Shown piece by piece: positions 41,863 through 50,620 of a stretch of DNA of 64,000 nucleotides. The notes under the pieces were generated by a model. It did no database searches, was not told where the DNA came from, and saw only the letters and a program-made list of their open reading frames with translations. Origin of the DNA: Rheinheimera maricola (GTDB lineage: Bacteria; Pseudomonadota; Gammaproteobacteria; Enterobacterales; Alteromonadaceae); contig NZ_JAERPS020000001.1 of assembly GCF_016918075.2 (NCBI RefSeq), positions 496,001-560,000 of the forward strand, given 5' to 3'. A program made the position numbers and the translations under genes. Position 1 is the first letter of the stretch, and the number at the start of each line of letters is the position of its first letter.

Positions 41863-42951
41863 TTACAGCTTAATCACTAATTCGGTTACCGGTTGGCTGA
41901 TACACAGCTGAATTTGTTCGGCGCCGTGGCCGCTTAGGGCTCCGCTGCGCATATCACGTACCTGGCCGGACACTTTGTCGCAGACACATTGAAAACACAC
42001 ACCCATTCGACAACCAAAGCGCGGCGCCAGATTATATTGCTCCGCACTTTGCAGCAGGCTGTGTTGGCTGTTCAGCGTTACCGCGGTGATGAAACCGGCG
42101 CGGATAAAATTAGCGCTCAGCAGAGGATCTGTTGTGCTGCATGAGGCTGGGGGCGGGGCCAAACCAAATTGCTCTTGCTTAATAAGCTCTGCCGTTACGC
42201 CATGCTGGCTTAGTGTATTGCGCAGCTGCTGCATAAATGCTTGCGGGCCACAGAGGTAAAACTGCTTATTGCTGATATCGGCGCAAAGTTGTTGTTGCAG
42301 TGTTTCAGCGGGTGCAATGCGGCTGTCTGACAACATTAGCGTAAACAGCGGTTGCCTTTGTGCAAGTTGCTTTAATTCTGCCAGTAAGGCTGCGTTTTCT
42401 GCACCGCGAACCCGGTAAAACAGAGTTGCCGGCGCTAACCAGTGACGCTGGCTTAACAGCATAGATGCAATAGGCGTAATACCGGAACCGGCCGCGACAA
42501 ATACCGTAGGTACAGCCGGTTGTAGCCAGTAAAAGCCACCCTGAGCAGCGCTGATATTTAGCACAGCACCGTTTTGCAGCTGGTTTAACAGCGGAGTAAA
42601 TTCAGCCTTGCGGTTGATTTTGCAGCATAGCTGAATGTGCTGTTGGCTTTGCCATAGGCTGAGCGGCGAGCAAATACTGAATGGCCGGCTGATATAGCGG
42701 CCATTATGCTCAATGGTTAACAGCAGGTGCTGGCCTGGTACAAAACCCTGCCAGCGCGGTGATACTTGAAGTGTTAGCTGCAGCATATCGGCTGTTTGCC
42801 ACTGTTTTGCCTGTAAACGGGCACGGTATTGGTCAGGCACAAAACCCGGCCAAAAACGTTGCAACAGCGGCAAAAAATATAAAGTTAGCGTGGGCTGGTT
42901 GCCCAGCACTAAACAAAAGCTACGCCAGAGGCGGGTAAAAAATGACTTCAC
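41863..42951 (-). CDS. Ferredoxin reductase with 2Fe-2S domain, desaturase electron donor
   Basis: 362 residues from GTG 42951. The FAD domain has RPFSICSP and the NAD(P) domain has AAGSGITPIASML. The C-terminal plant-type 2Fe-2S domain has CRMGVCFQC and a fourth Cys in QLCISQPV. The N-terminal region of about 40 residues is hydrophobic and may anchor it to the membrane. It passes electrons from NAD(P)H to the desaturase encoded next, as in the DesCB-type pair. The start codon has a weak ribosome site. Two DesT-like palindromes lie upstream, the nearer one 31-45 bp from the start. Confidence 0.93.
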   Translation of the reverse strand: MKSFFTRLWRSFCLVLGNQPTLTLYFLPLLQRFWPGFVPDQYRARLQAKQWQTADMLQLTLQVSPRWQGFVPGQHLLLTIEHNGRYISRPFSICSPLSLWQSQQHIQLCCKINRKAEFTPLLNQLQNGAVLNISAAQGGFYWLQPAVPTVFVAAGSGITPIASMLLSQRHWLAPATLFYRVRGAENAALLAELKQLAQRQPLFTLMLSDSRIAPAETLQQQLCADISNKQFYLCGPQAFMQQLRNTLSQHGVTAELIKQEQFGLAPPPASCSTTDPLLSANFIRAGFITAVTLNSQHSLLQSAEQYNLAPRFGCRMGVCFQCVCDKVSGQVRDMRSGALSGHGAEQIQLCISQPVTELVIKL

Positions 42952-42981
42952 TACAGCTTCACACTATCAGGCAATTTCGGC

Positions 42982-42996
42982 GTACAGTTGTACACT
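42982..42996 (-). promoter_or_regulatory. DesT-like operator, proximal copy
   Basis: GTACAGTTGTACACT contains the dyad GTACA-GT-TGTAC. Its reverse complement aligns with the second copy at 43109-43126 over AGTG.ACA.CTGTAC. It lies 31 bp upstream of the reductase start codon. Confidence 0.5.
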
Positions 42997-43108
42997 AAAA
43001 AATCTGGTGTGGCCAGTTTGTTTGTTGTGTTTCTGCATTATTGTTTATTATGTTTATGAATTTAAATGAGTTAATTATTTTCATTTATTTGCTGGTGCCA
43101 GATGTTTC

Positions 43109-43126
43109 AGTGAACAGCTGTACATT
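43109..43126 (-). promoter_or_regulatory. DesT-like operator, distal copy
   Basis: AGTGAACAGCTGTACATT agrees at 12 of 18 positions with the DesT palindrome of Pseudomonas desCB as I remember it. It lies between the soxR stop and the desaturase operon, in an AT-rich 192-bp region with no gene. Confidence 0.45.
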
Positions 43127-43143
43127 TTACATTGTGTTTATCG

Positions 43144-43587
43144 CTACTCTACCTGTTCGAGAATAACCGGCCCGGTACCTTCGGCGCCCAGAATATCATC
43201 CGGGTTATACAGCGGGCACTTAGTCATACTCAGGCAGCCACAGCCAATACAGCCGGTAAGGTAGTCGCGTAGTTTTTGCAGATAAGCAATGCGCGCATCA
43301 AGCATTTGTTGCCAGTTGCTGGATAGCAGCTGCCAGTCCTCTACGGTAGGAGTGCGGCTGTCGGGCAGGGATAAAAATGCTTGTTTTACTTCGTCTAAAC
43401 TAATACCTACTTTTTGCGCTGCTTTAATTACAGAAATACGCCGCAACACTTCTGGCTTATAACGGCGCTGGTTACCCTCGTTGCGCCAGCTTTTAATCAG
43501 GCCTTTGTTTTCATAAAAGTGCAGCGTGCTGACGTTTATGCCGCAGCGTTTCGCTACGCGGCCGATACTCCAGGTGGCGTCTGTCAT
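43144..43587 (-). CDS. soxR: Redox-sensing MerR-family activator SoxR
   Basis: The start at ATG 43587 has AAGGAG 6 bp upstream. The 147 residues have a MerR helix-turn-helix (SIGRVAKRCGINVSTLHFYE), a dimerisation helix, and the 2Fe-2S cluster cysteines in CIGCGCLSMTKC. These are Cys113, 116, 118 and 124, with the same spacing as E. coli SoxR. It is activated when redox-cycling compounds oxidise the cluster. A canonical Sox box lies in the divergent promoter region. The target on the other side is not soxS but a 30-codon ORF and a VOC gene, as in non-enteric SoxR regulons. Confidence 0.96.
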   Translation of the reverse strand: MTDATWSIGRVAKRCGINVSTLHFYENKGLIKSWRNEGNQRRYKPEVLRRISVIKAAQKVGISLDEVKQAFLSLPDSRTPTVEDWQLLSSNWQQMLDARIAYLQKLRDYLTGCIGCGCLSMTKCPLYNPDDILGAEGTGPVILEQVE

Positions 43588-43630
43588 GGTTTGACTCCTT
43601 ATTTTTATATTTTTCGCAAAAAGCACTTTA

Positions 43631-43648
43631 CCTCAACTTTGGTTGAGG
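43631..43648. promoter_or_regulatory. SoxR box
   Basis: CCTCAACTTTGGTTGAGG is an 18-bp dyad, very close to the E. coli soxS site CCTCAAGTTAACTTGAGG. On the plus strand TTTACC (43628-43633) provides the -35, as in soxS, and TAACCT follows 18 bp later as a possible -10. It could serve both soxR and the plus-strand genes. Confidence 0.88.
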
Positions 43649-43687
43649 TTTTAACCTGCCGTCTAACTTACAGCAAGGAGTTAACTA

Positions 43688-43780
43688 ATGACAACGCAAA
43701 GTGAAAACACAAGGCAGTACCAAAATGGCTTTTTACGCCGCTATTTTCAGCTGGTTAGCCACACCATAAGAAGCAAATAA
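43688..43780 (+). CDS. 30-residue small protein downstream of the SoxR box
   Basis: ATG 43688 is preceded by AAGGAG with ideal 7-bp spacing and runs for 30 codons to TAA 43778. The peptide is basic and amphipathic, starting MTTQSENTRQYQ and ending SHTIRSK, with an aromatic centre FLRRYFQLV. It lies 39 bp downstream of the SoxR box and 18 bp before the VOC gene. It would therefore be the first gene of the SoxR-activated transcript. No family recognised; the strong ribosome site is the main evidence. It could instead be a leader peptide. Confidence 0.5.
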   Translation: MTTQSENTRQYQNGFLRRYFQLVSHTIRSK

Positions 43781-43798
43781 TATCTTTGGAGACAAACT

Positions 43799-44227
43799 AT
43801 GTACTTAGAGCACGTTAATTTAGTGGTGAGTGATATTGACGCCATGCTGCATTTTTACCGCGCGGCTTTTCCACACTGGCACATTCGTGACCAGGGTAGG
43901 GGCGAATGGTATGGCAAGCCACGCAAATGGTTACACTTTGGAGACGATTATCATTATTTAGCGCTTAGCGACCACGGCGAAGGCGACAACCGTGATTTGG
44001 CCGGCCACAGTGTTGGTTTTGCCCATTTTGCCTATGTGACTAACAACCTCGATGCGGTTATCGCCAGGCTGAATATCGCTGGTTATGCCATTGCCAAACC
44101 AGGTGCCGATGAGCCTTATCGTAAAAATATCTACTTTGTTGACCCGGCCGGGTTTGAGGTGGAGTTTGTTGAGTATTTAAGTGATATTCCTGCCGAGCGC
44201 AACTTAAACCAGGAGAAAACCGCTTAA
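43799..44227 (+). CDS. VOC-superfamily protein in a SoxR-controlled operon
   Basis: 142 residues with one glyoxalase/bleomycin-resistance fold: LEHVNLVVSDIDAMLHFYRA at the start and FVDPAGFEVEFVEYL at the end. His4, His78 and Glu131-type positions are suitable metal ligands. TTTGGAG lies 9 bp upstream of the ATG. The position behind the Sox box suggests detoxification of a redox-active compound or reactive aldehyde; that is inference. The C-terminus is polar and disordered (AERNLNQEKTA). Confidence 0.85.
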   Translation: MYLEHVNLVVSDIDAMLHFYRAAFPHWHIRDQGRGEWYGKPRKWLHFGDDYHYLALSDHGEGDNRDLAGHSVGFAHFAYVTNNLDAVIARLNIAGYAIAKPGADEPYRKNIYFVDPAGFEVEFVEYLSDIPAERNLNQEKTA

Positions 44228-44320
44228 CTGCATGATGTTTGTCAGTTAAGCGGGACGGGGTTATGGCGAGGTAGTTTGGATAAGTCGAGGGCAGCTTCAC
44301 TGTTAGCAAGCTGCCAGCCT

Positions 44321-44872
44321 TTATTTGGGGGCTGTCTGAAGCAAGGTGGCAAAATCCTTACTGGTTATCGCATCTTGCAGCAACTGCTTTACAGCAGAGG
44401 GCATAGACTGCGCAACGAGAAGGCAGCTTGTTTCTTCTTCATACCCTCTGCCTTCACCGCTATAAGTAGTCTGAGTGGTAAACTTATGGCCATTCGATGA
44501 CACCAGCTCCAATGTTAAATACCAACTGTTTTTCCAGGAGTTAAACTTAACTTTTTCTAAATAGCCGGTTAATTGAATAGGTGCGCTGTCCGCTAGTAAA
44601 TTGGCGTTTGCCAGTTCAGCACGTAAAGCGGCATCAACATAGTTAGCATAGCCGCCGGATGCTTTTACCTGGCCTTGCGTTTGGCATTGTTCGTGATCTT
44701 TTATGCCCGCCGGGCGGCTAATGGGTTTAAGTGCAACGGGGGCCGCTTCTAATTGCTGCAAGTGCAATAGTGTCTCTGCCGAGCTTTGGTAGCGTGGCGC
44801 TTTATAGGTTATGCAGGCGGTAAGACTGGTTGTTATAACCGCCACTAAAAATATGGCGTGATGTTTTCTCAT
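44321..44872 (-). CDS. Predicted lipoprotein, unknown function
   Basis: 183 residues with a lipoprotein signal peptide: Arg/Lys-His start, hydrophobic core, and lipobox SLTAC with Cys20. Asp is absent at +2, so outer-membrane sorting is expected. The mature part has a conserved-looking centre (ALRAELANANLLADSAPIQLTGYLEKV) resembling proteins that assemble near the outer membrane, and two further cysteines (HEQCQTQ, TSCLL). I cannot name a family. GAGG lies 8 bp before the ATG. It is convergent with the VOC gene and separate from the protease gene. Confidence 0.75.
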   Translation of the reverse strand: MRKHHAIFLVAVITTSLTACITYKAPRYQSSAETLLHLQQLEAAPVALKPISRPAGIKDHEQCQTQGQVKASGGYANYVDAALRAELANANLLADSAPIQLTGYLEKVKFNSWKNSWYLTLELVSSNGHKFTTQTTYSGEGRGYEEETSCLLVAQSMPSAVKQLLQDAITSKDFATLLQTAPK

Positions 44873-45033
44873 ATTGATGGCCTCTTGTTGGTAAAGTAAA
44901 TTCAGCTATCTTACGTACAGCTTTGGATGTAAGTGTGTTGTTAAACAAAGAGATTCAATTAATATACAAATATTTACAATTAGAGGCTGTGCTAACGAAG
45001 GGATTTTAAAAATCGTGCCACAAGAATAGGGAG

Positions 45034-45070
45034 TTAAAAAAACAAAACCGCTGCAGAGCAACGGTTTTGT
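45034..45070 (-). terminator. Intrinsic terminator of the tricorn-like protease gene
   Basis: ACAAAACCG and CGGTTTTGT form a 9-bp stem, which on the minus strand is followed by a T7 run. It lies 16 bp past the protease stop. Confidence 0.85.
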
Positions 45071-45085
45071 ATGTAAACCAGAAGA

Positions 45086-48000
45086 TTACATGCCTAGCTT
45101 GGTTGGCATGGCTGGGGCTTGGCTATGATCTTGTGGCGGCTTGGCTTTTAGCTCGTTCAGCGTGTGCTTAATAGCACGCTCTAACTGCACATCAATGCCT
45201 TTATTCACTGCTATCGGATCCAGTTCTACCTCGATGTCCGGCGCTACGCCTTCGTTTTCTACCCGCCATTCACCATCTGGGGTGTAAAAGCGGAAAAACG
45301 GCACCACGTGGAAACCACCGTCAATCATGGCCGGATTGGCTGAAATACCAATTAAGCCACCCCAGGTACGGGTACCGATGGTTTTACCCAGACCTAAGCG
45401 CTTAAACGCCCACGGCAGGAAGTCACCGCCTGAGCCGGCGTCTTGATCAATCAGCATGGTTTTCGGGCCGTAAATACCGCCGCCGGGAGTGGTAAAGACT
45501 AAGCCATCGCGGTCTTTCCAGCCAGATAAAAACGGCCGGCCAAGAATTTCGGTAATGTAGTTTGCCGCTTGGCCACCACCGTTTTTACGTTCGTCCAGAA
45601 TAACGGCCGGTTTGTCGGTTTGGGCGAAGAACATGCGGTTAAAGAAGTAAAAACCACCGTCTGCAGTATTAGGCAGATACACATAAGCCACTTTTCCGTC
45701 GGTTTTTTCTGCCACCAATTGGCGGTTTTGTTCTACCCAATGCCATAAGCGCAGTTGGCTGTCGTTAGCTACCGGCTCTATGGTGATGTTGCGTTGGTTT
45801 TTACCACGGGCATCGTCGGCTATGCTTAGCACCACTTGTTTGCCCAGGGTGTTGTCGAGCAAGGCAAATACGTTATCGTTGGCACTAAGCTCGCGGCCGT
45901 TTACGGCCAGTAGGTAGTCGCCGGCCTTGGCAGCGGCACCCGGTACATTTAACGGCGCCTTTAAGAATGGGCTCCAGCGATCGCCCTGATACACTGTTTT
46001 AAACTGGTATTTGCCGTTGTTAATAGCAAAATCGGCACCTAACAGACCGGCTTTACTGCTGCCTTCCTGGTGCACATCACCACCGCCAATACGGTTGTGG
46101 CCAACCTGCAGCTCGGCAATCATCTCTACCAGCACGTCGTTTAAGTCTTCACGGCGTTGCACGTGTTTAAGCATGGGTTGGTATTTGTCGTAAATGGCCT
46201 GCCAGTTAATACCGTGCATTTTGGCATCATAAAAGTACTCTTTTTGCATACGCCAGGCGTCATTAAAGATTTGCTGCCACTCCTGCGCCGGGTCAACAAA
46301 GCTGCGTACTTCAGCCAGGCTTAGCGCCTTGGCATCCGGTTTGGCTTTGGCGTCGCCTACCTGCAGGTTATTAGGCGCTGTTAGCATAAGCAACTTTTTG
46401 CCGTCGTCGCTGAGGTTATAACCAATCAGGCCGTCTTTTACCTGCTCTGCCTTTTTCTCTTCAAAGTCATAGCGGTATAAGGTGCCATTGTTTTGGCCGT
46501 TACTGCCCGGTGGCTCATTGCTGGCGCCCGGTTGGCTGCGCTCGATATAAAACAAGGCGCCGTCATCGGCCACACTTAAGCTGTCGTAGTTACGCTCGGC
46601 TACCGGCAGCGCAATAATGCGGTTTTGCAGCCCGGCAAGGTCGATTTTTACTGCTTTTACCGCCGGCTTGTCGTCATCTTTATCTTTTTTCGCTGCTTTT
46701 TCGTCAGCTTTTTTCAGCGGTTCATCACCGGTTTTCGGCAGTAACGGCGATTTGCCATCACTGGCCAGGACATAAGCATAAATGGCTTTGCGCACCGGCC
46801 GCTCGCGAGTGGATAAATCCAGCCCAACCTGCGACGGGCCGGTATTTACCGAGGCGGTAAAGTACAGATAATCTTCAGTAAAAGCCGGGTCGTCAGCGTG
46901 GCTCAGGCCATCGGTAATTTGGCTGGCTTTATTGGTGTTAAAGTCAAATAACTTAATTTGGCTGAAGTAGTTAGCCGCAGATACGGTATAGGCTAAATAA
47001 CGGCTATCGGGCGAAAAAGACACGTTAAAGTCATCGCGCCGTGCGGAGGTGTCCAGTTTTTGGCTGCGTTTGGTTTTAAGGTTAAACACATACAGATTTA
47101 AGTGGTTGTCGTGATAAGCAATAAGGTTGCCATCGGGCGAAAAGCTCAGCAGATTAAAATAACCCGCATCTGATAAAGAAAAGCTTTCAGCAGCGCTTAA
47201 GCCATCCTGACTTTGCAGCACCAGTTGGTGCTTATTGCCGGCGTCAGAAATGTAGGCTACTTTGCTGCCGTCCGGGCTCCACAGGCCGTCAAATTCGCGT
47301 ACACCGCTGCTTTGCGTCAGGTTGCGTGTGCTGCCGTCTTTTACCGGCACGGTAAAAATATCACCGCGGGCACTAACCACCACGCGCTGGCCGGTGGCCG
47401 ACAGGCGTGCTGCGGTCAGGGTTTTGCCGGCATCTTTCCACTGTGGTCGTTGCTGTGGCGATTGGCTGTTAAGGTCGACACGAACAGGCGTGCTTTGGCC
47501 GCTGGCGATGTCAAAGCGGTGCAAATAGCCGCCGGCTTCGTACACTATGCTGTTACCGTGGCCGGCCGCGCTGCGCAGGTCCCAATCAGTATTGTTGGTT
47601 AATTGGGTAACTTGTTTATCGGCGTAGCGGAATAGGTTTACCGCTTTGTTATCACGGTCTGACAGGAAGTACACCGTATCACCGAGCCAAAACGGGTTAA
47701 ATTCATTGGCGTTAGGGTGAGGGATTTTTTCCAGCTGTTGTTTTTCCAGGTCAATGATCCATACCGGCGGTGTGCTGCCACCGCGGTGTAAACGCCAGCC
47801 ACTGGCACCGCTGTAGGCCATATTGTTGGGCCGGTAAGCCAGCCTTTTACCGTCGCTGCTTAAGTCGCCTTCAAAGGCCACCGCTTGCATTAATTTATCC
47901 GGGTAGCCACCGTTGACACTGATTTTATATAACTGATTGCTGCGGCTGTTAGCGATTTCGCGGTTTGAAGCGAAAATGACACTTTTACCATCCGGACTCC

Positions 48001-48340
48001 AGCCGTTTACCGTGTCCGCCCCCGGGTGAAAGGTTAGCCTGGTGGCCGCGCCGCCGCTTACCGGCATGACGTAAACGTCGGTATTGTTGTCATATGCCGC
48101 CGAGAAGGCAATCCAGTTACCGTCTGGTGAAAACTTCGGTGCAAATTCGCTGGCCGGATGGCTGGTAAGCTGGCGCGGGTTTACGCCGTTGGTATCACTG
48201 AGCCAAATATCACCACCGTAAACAAAGGTTAAGTGCTTTGCTGAGATATCCGGCTGGCGCAGCAAGCGTGTGCCCTCTGTGGCAAAAGCCGAGCTGCTGG
48301 CCAGCGCACAAAACAGGGCAAGGTAACGTGGTTTAAACAT
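45086..48340 (-). CDS. Tricorn-like S41 protease, exported
   Basis: 1084 residues with a signal peptide (1-20, ending SSAFA). The N-terminal half is two TolB/tricorn-like beta-propellers with many FSPDGNWIAFSA-type blades. A charged linker (KADEKAAKKDKDDDKPAVK, about 555-575) follows. The C-terminal half has the tricorn core, a PDZ-like domain (DYLLAVNGREL) and the S41 catalytic domain. Its nucleophile is in DAGSGGDFLPW near residue 970. It degrades peptides or misfolded proteins in the periplasm. Strong AAGGA and its own terminator indicate a single-gene transcript. Confidence 0.94.
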   Translation of the reverse strand: MFKPRYLALFCALASSSAFATEGTRLLRQPDISAKHLTFVYGGDIWLSDTNGVNPRQLTSHPASEFAPKFSPDGNWIAFSAAYDNNTDVYVMPVSGGAATRLTFHPGADTVNGWSPDGKSVIFASNREIANSRSNQLYKISVNGGYPDKLMQAVAFEGDLSSDGKRLAYRPNNMAYSGASGWRLHRGGSTPPVWIIDLEKQQLEKIPHPNANEFNPFWLGDTVYFLSDRDNKAVNLFRYADKQVTQLTNNTDWDLRSAAGHGNSIVYEAGGYLHRFDIASGQSTPVRVDLNSQSPQQRPQWKDAGKTLTAARLSATGQRVVVSARGDIFTVPVKDGSTRNLTQSSGVREFDGLWSPDGSKVAYISDAGNKHQLVLQSQDGLSAAESFSLSDAGYFNLLSFSPDGNLIAYHDNHLNLYVFNLKTKRSQKLDTSARRDDFNVSFSPDSRYLAYTVSAANYFSQIKLFDFNTNKASQITDGLSHADDPAFTEDYLYFTASVNTGPSQVGLDLSTRERPVRKAIYAYVLASDGKSPLLPKTGDEPLKKADEKAAKKDKDDDKPAVKAVKIDLAGLQNRIIALPVAERNYDSLSVADDGALFYIERSQPGASNEPPGSNGQNNGTLYRYDFEEKKAEQVKDGLIGYNLSDDGKKLLMLTAPNNLQVGDAKAKPDAKALSLAEVRSFVDPAQEWQQIFNDAWRMQKEYFYDAKMHGINWQAIYDKYQPMLKHVQRREDLNDVLVEMIAELQVGHNRIGGGDVHQEGSSKAGLLGADFAINNGKYQFKTVYQGDRWSPFLKAPLNVPGAAAKAGDYLLAVNGRELSANDNVFALLDNTLGKQVVLSIADDARGKNQRNITIEPVANDSQLRLWHWVEQNRQLVAEKTDGKVAYVYLPNTADGGFYFFNRMFFAQTDKPAVILDERKNGGGQAANYITEILGRPFLSGWKDRDGLVFTTPGGGIYGPKTMLIDQDAGSGGDFLPWAFKRLGLGKTIGTRTWGGLIGISANPAMIDGGFHVVPFFRFYTPDGEWRVENEGVAPDIEVELDPIAVNKGIDVQLERAIKHTLNELKAKPPQDHSQAPAMPTKLGM

Positions 48341-48495
48341 GAGAAGTCCTTGTTGTTATGGTTCTGAATCGACTACAAGTAAAGCACATAGCGCGAGCTG
48401 GGCAAAATATCAGGTTGTAACAGATGATGTCTGGCTGGAATCTTTTGTTGTCAGTATGGTCAGATAAAAATCGAATAAAAAGCAGAGGCAAATAA

Positions 48496-49194
48496 ATGAA
48501 TACCAAAGGATTATTAGATCAGTTATTTAAGCATGGCTCGGCGTTGCTATCAGGCAGCAATAGCGCAGGGACCGCTCGCTCAGGGGCCCCGGCCAGTGGT
48601 GGTTTGGCGGGTTTACTATCTGGCAAAGCCGGGGCGGCGTTAGGTGGTGGCGCTATCGGCCTGTTGTTGGGCAGTAAAAAAGGCCGCAAAATGGGCGGCA
48701 AAATTTTAACTTACGGCGGCCTGGCGGCGCTGGGTGTCGTGGCGTACAAAGCGTACAGTAATTATCAGCAACAACAGGGCGCCAAAGTGTCGCAGGCCGA
48801 GCCACAAACCATTGACCGGTTAGCGGCGCCGCAAGCTGAACAGCACAGCCATGCTATTTTGCGCGCTATTATCGGTGCTGCCAAATCTGATGGTCATATT
48901 GATGATCGCGAACGCGAGCTTATCGACAACGAAATTGCGCGGTTAACCAGCGATAGCCAATTACAGCACTGGTTTGATGCTGAGCTTAAAAAACCGCTCG
49001 ATCCGGCTGATATCGCGCAAAGTGCGACCACACCCGAGATAGCCGCGGAAATGTATCTGGCCAGCGTGTTGGTGGTAGATGAAGAGAGCTTTATGGAACG
49101 CAGTTACCTGACTGAACTGGCCCGTCAGTTAAAGCTGGAGCCGGCATTAAAAGCGGAGCTGGAGCAGCAAGCCAGGCAGGCCGTCAGTGCCTGA
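48496..49194 (+). CDS. DUF533 (TerB-like/YebE) protein
   Basis: 232 residues. The first 80 are Gly/Ala-rich with a hydrophobic segment (GAALGGGAIGLLLGS) followed by KKGRKMGGK and a second hydrophobic stretch. From about 115 a TerB-like helical domain begins (AILRAIIGAAKSDGHIDDRE, EIAAEMYLASVLVVDEES), as in E. coli YebE. The family is associated with envelope stress, but its molecular role is unknown. GAGG lies 7 bp before the ATG. It is divergent from the S41 protease. Confidence 0.88.
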   Translation: MNTKGLLDQLFKHGSALLSGSNSAGTARSGAPASGGLAGLLSGKAGAALGGGAIGLLLGSKKGRKMGGKILTYGGLAALGVVAYKAYSNYQQQQGAKVSQAEPQTIDRLAAPQAEQHSHAILRAIIGAAKSDGHIDDRERELIDNEIARLTSDSQLQHWFDAELKKPLDPADIAQSATTPEIAAEMYLASVLVVDEESFMERSYLTELARQLKLEPALKAELEQQARQAVSA

Positions 49195-49337
49195 TGCATT
49201 TAAAACCATGGCAAACGTCACTTTGCTAAAGTGGCGTTGCATGCTGACATAAGGCTAGGGTGGAATATCTACAGTTTTGGCAGGATGACGCAGCCCTGTG
49301 CTAAGGTAGCGCCATCTGTGGTTATGAACCTGAACTT

Positions 49338-50591
49338 ATGTCTAAAAAACTATCATGCTTTGGCCCCGCTACCTTAGTCACTGCCGCTTTTATCGGTCCC
49401 GGCACTGTAATAACCGCCTCGTTGGCCGGTGCTAATTATGGCTATGCGCTACTTTGGGCACTAGTATTTTCCGTATTTGCCACTATGGTGTTGCAAGAAA
49501 TGGCAGCCCGGCTTGGCATAGTAACCGGCCGTGGCCTGGGTGAAAACCTGCGTGAATTGGTAACGCTACCCTTGCTGCGCTGGCCGCTACTATTATTAGT
49601 TGTGGCGGCTATTGTCATCGGTAACAGTGCTTATCAAGGCGGTAATATTAGTGGCGCAGTGTTGGGCGCTGAAGCACTTTTTGCTGACGTTTATTTAATA
49701 AAATACTGGCAAACGGTTAGCGGCCTAAACCTTTGGGCATTGATATTGGGAGCTTTGGCTGCAGCAGTACTGTGGTTTGGCCAATACAAGTGGATTGAGC
49801 GCTGTTTAATCGTGCTGGTACTGCTGATGAGCCTGGCATTTATTGGCACTATGTTGCTAACCAAACCTGATCTGCCAGCATTATTAACCGGCGCATTATT
49901 ACCTCAAATTCCAGCTGGAGCCCTGCTTACCGTAGTGGCACTAATTGGCACTACGGTAGTGCCGTATTCACTTTTTTTACATGCAGCCAGCGCAGCACAA
50001 AAATGGCCAAAAGGCAGTATCGATACTACCAAAGCACTGAGCGCATCACGCACCGATATCGCTGTAGCCATTCCTTTAGGCGGGCTTATTTCGCTGGCCA
50101 TAGTTTCGACTGCAGCAGCCGCTTTTTTTGGTAGCGGCCAGCAACTGGAAAATGTTACCCAGCTGGCGCAAGGTCTGACGCCATTGTTTGGCAGCGCCGC
50201 TACCTGGTGTTTAGCAATAGGGTTGATGGCGGCCGGGTTGTCTTCTGCTATTACTGCTCCGTTGGCTGCAGCTTATGCGTTGTCGGGCCTGGTCGGTAAA
50301 CCACTGAACCTGACGCAACCGCTGTTTCGCTTAACCTGGCTAGTTATTATTGTAGTTGGCGTGCTGTTGTCGTCGCTAGGCATTCGGCCCCTCAGTGTTA
50401 TTTGGTTTGCTCAGGTTGCCAATGGTATTTTACTGCCGCTGATTTGTTTGTGTTTGTTGCTGGCTATGAATCACAAGGTATTGGGGCAATATAAGAATAA
50501 CCGCTGGCAGAATTTATTGGGTGTCTTGGTATTATTGGTAAGCTTGTTACTAAGCGGCCGCAGTCTGGCATTGGCTTTTTCACTACTATAG
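49338..50591 (+). CDS. Divergent Nramp-family metal transporter
   Basis: 417 residues with about 11 helices and an Nramp-like fold. The TM1 metal-binding motif DPGN is replaced by GPGT (AFIGPGTVITASLAGANYGY) and the TM6 motif MPHN by VPYS (VVPYSLFLHAASA). LQEMAARLGIVTGRGLGE matches the Nramp TM3 region. Both changes together define a known divergent branch whose substrate is less certain than the Mn/Fe of classical MntH. The start has no clear ribosome site. It is monocistronic and convergent with the GlgC-like gene. Confidence 0.88.
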   Translation: MSKKLSCFGPATLVTAAFIGPGTVITASLAGANYGYALLWALVFSVFATMVLQEMAARLGIVTGRGLGENLRELVTLPLLRWPLLLLVVAAIVIGNSAYQGGNISGAVLGAEALFADVYLIKYWQTVSGLNLWALILGALAAAVLWFGQYKWIERCLIVLVLLMSLAFIGTMLLTKPDLPALLTGALLPQIPAGALLTVVALIGTTVVPYSLFLHAASAAQKWPKGSIDTTKALSASRTDIAVAIPLGGLISLAIVSTAAAAFFGSGQQLENVTQLAQGLTPLFGSAATWCLAIGLMAAGLSSAITAPLAAAYALSGLVGKPLNLTQPLFRLTWLVIIVVGVLLSSLGIRPLSVIWFAQVANGILLPLICLCLLLAMNHKVLGQYKNNRWQNLLGVLVLLVSLLLSGRSLALAFSLL

Positions 50592-50620
50592 CCATCCTTG
50601 AAAGTACCTGTTGCCAACGT

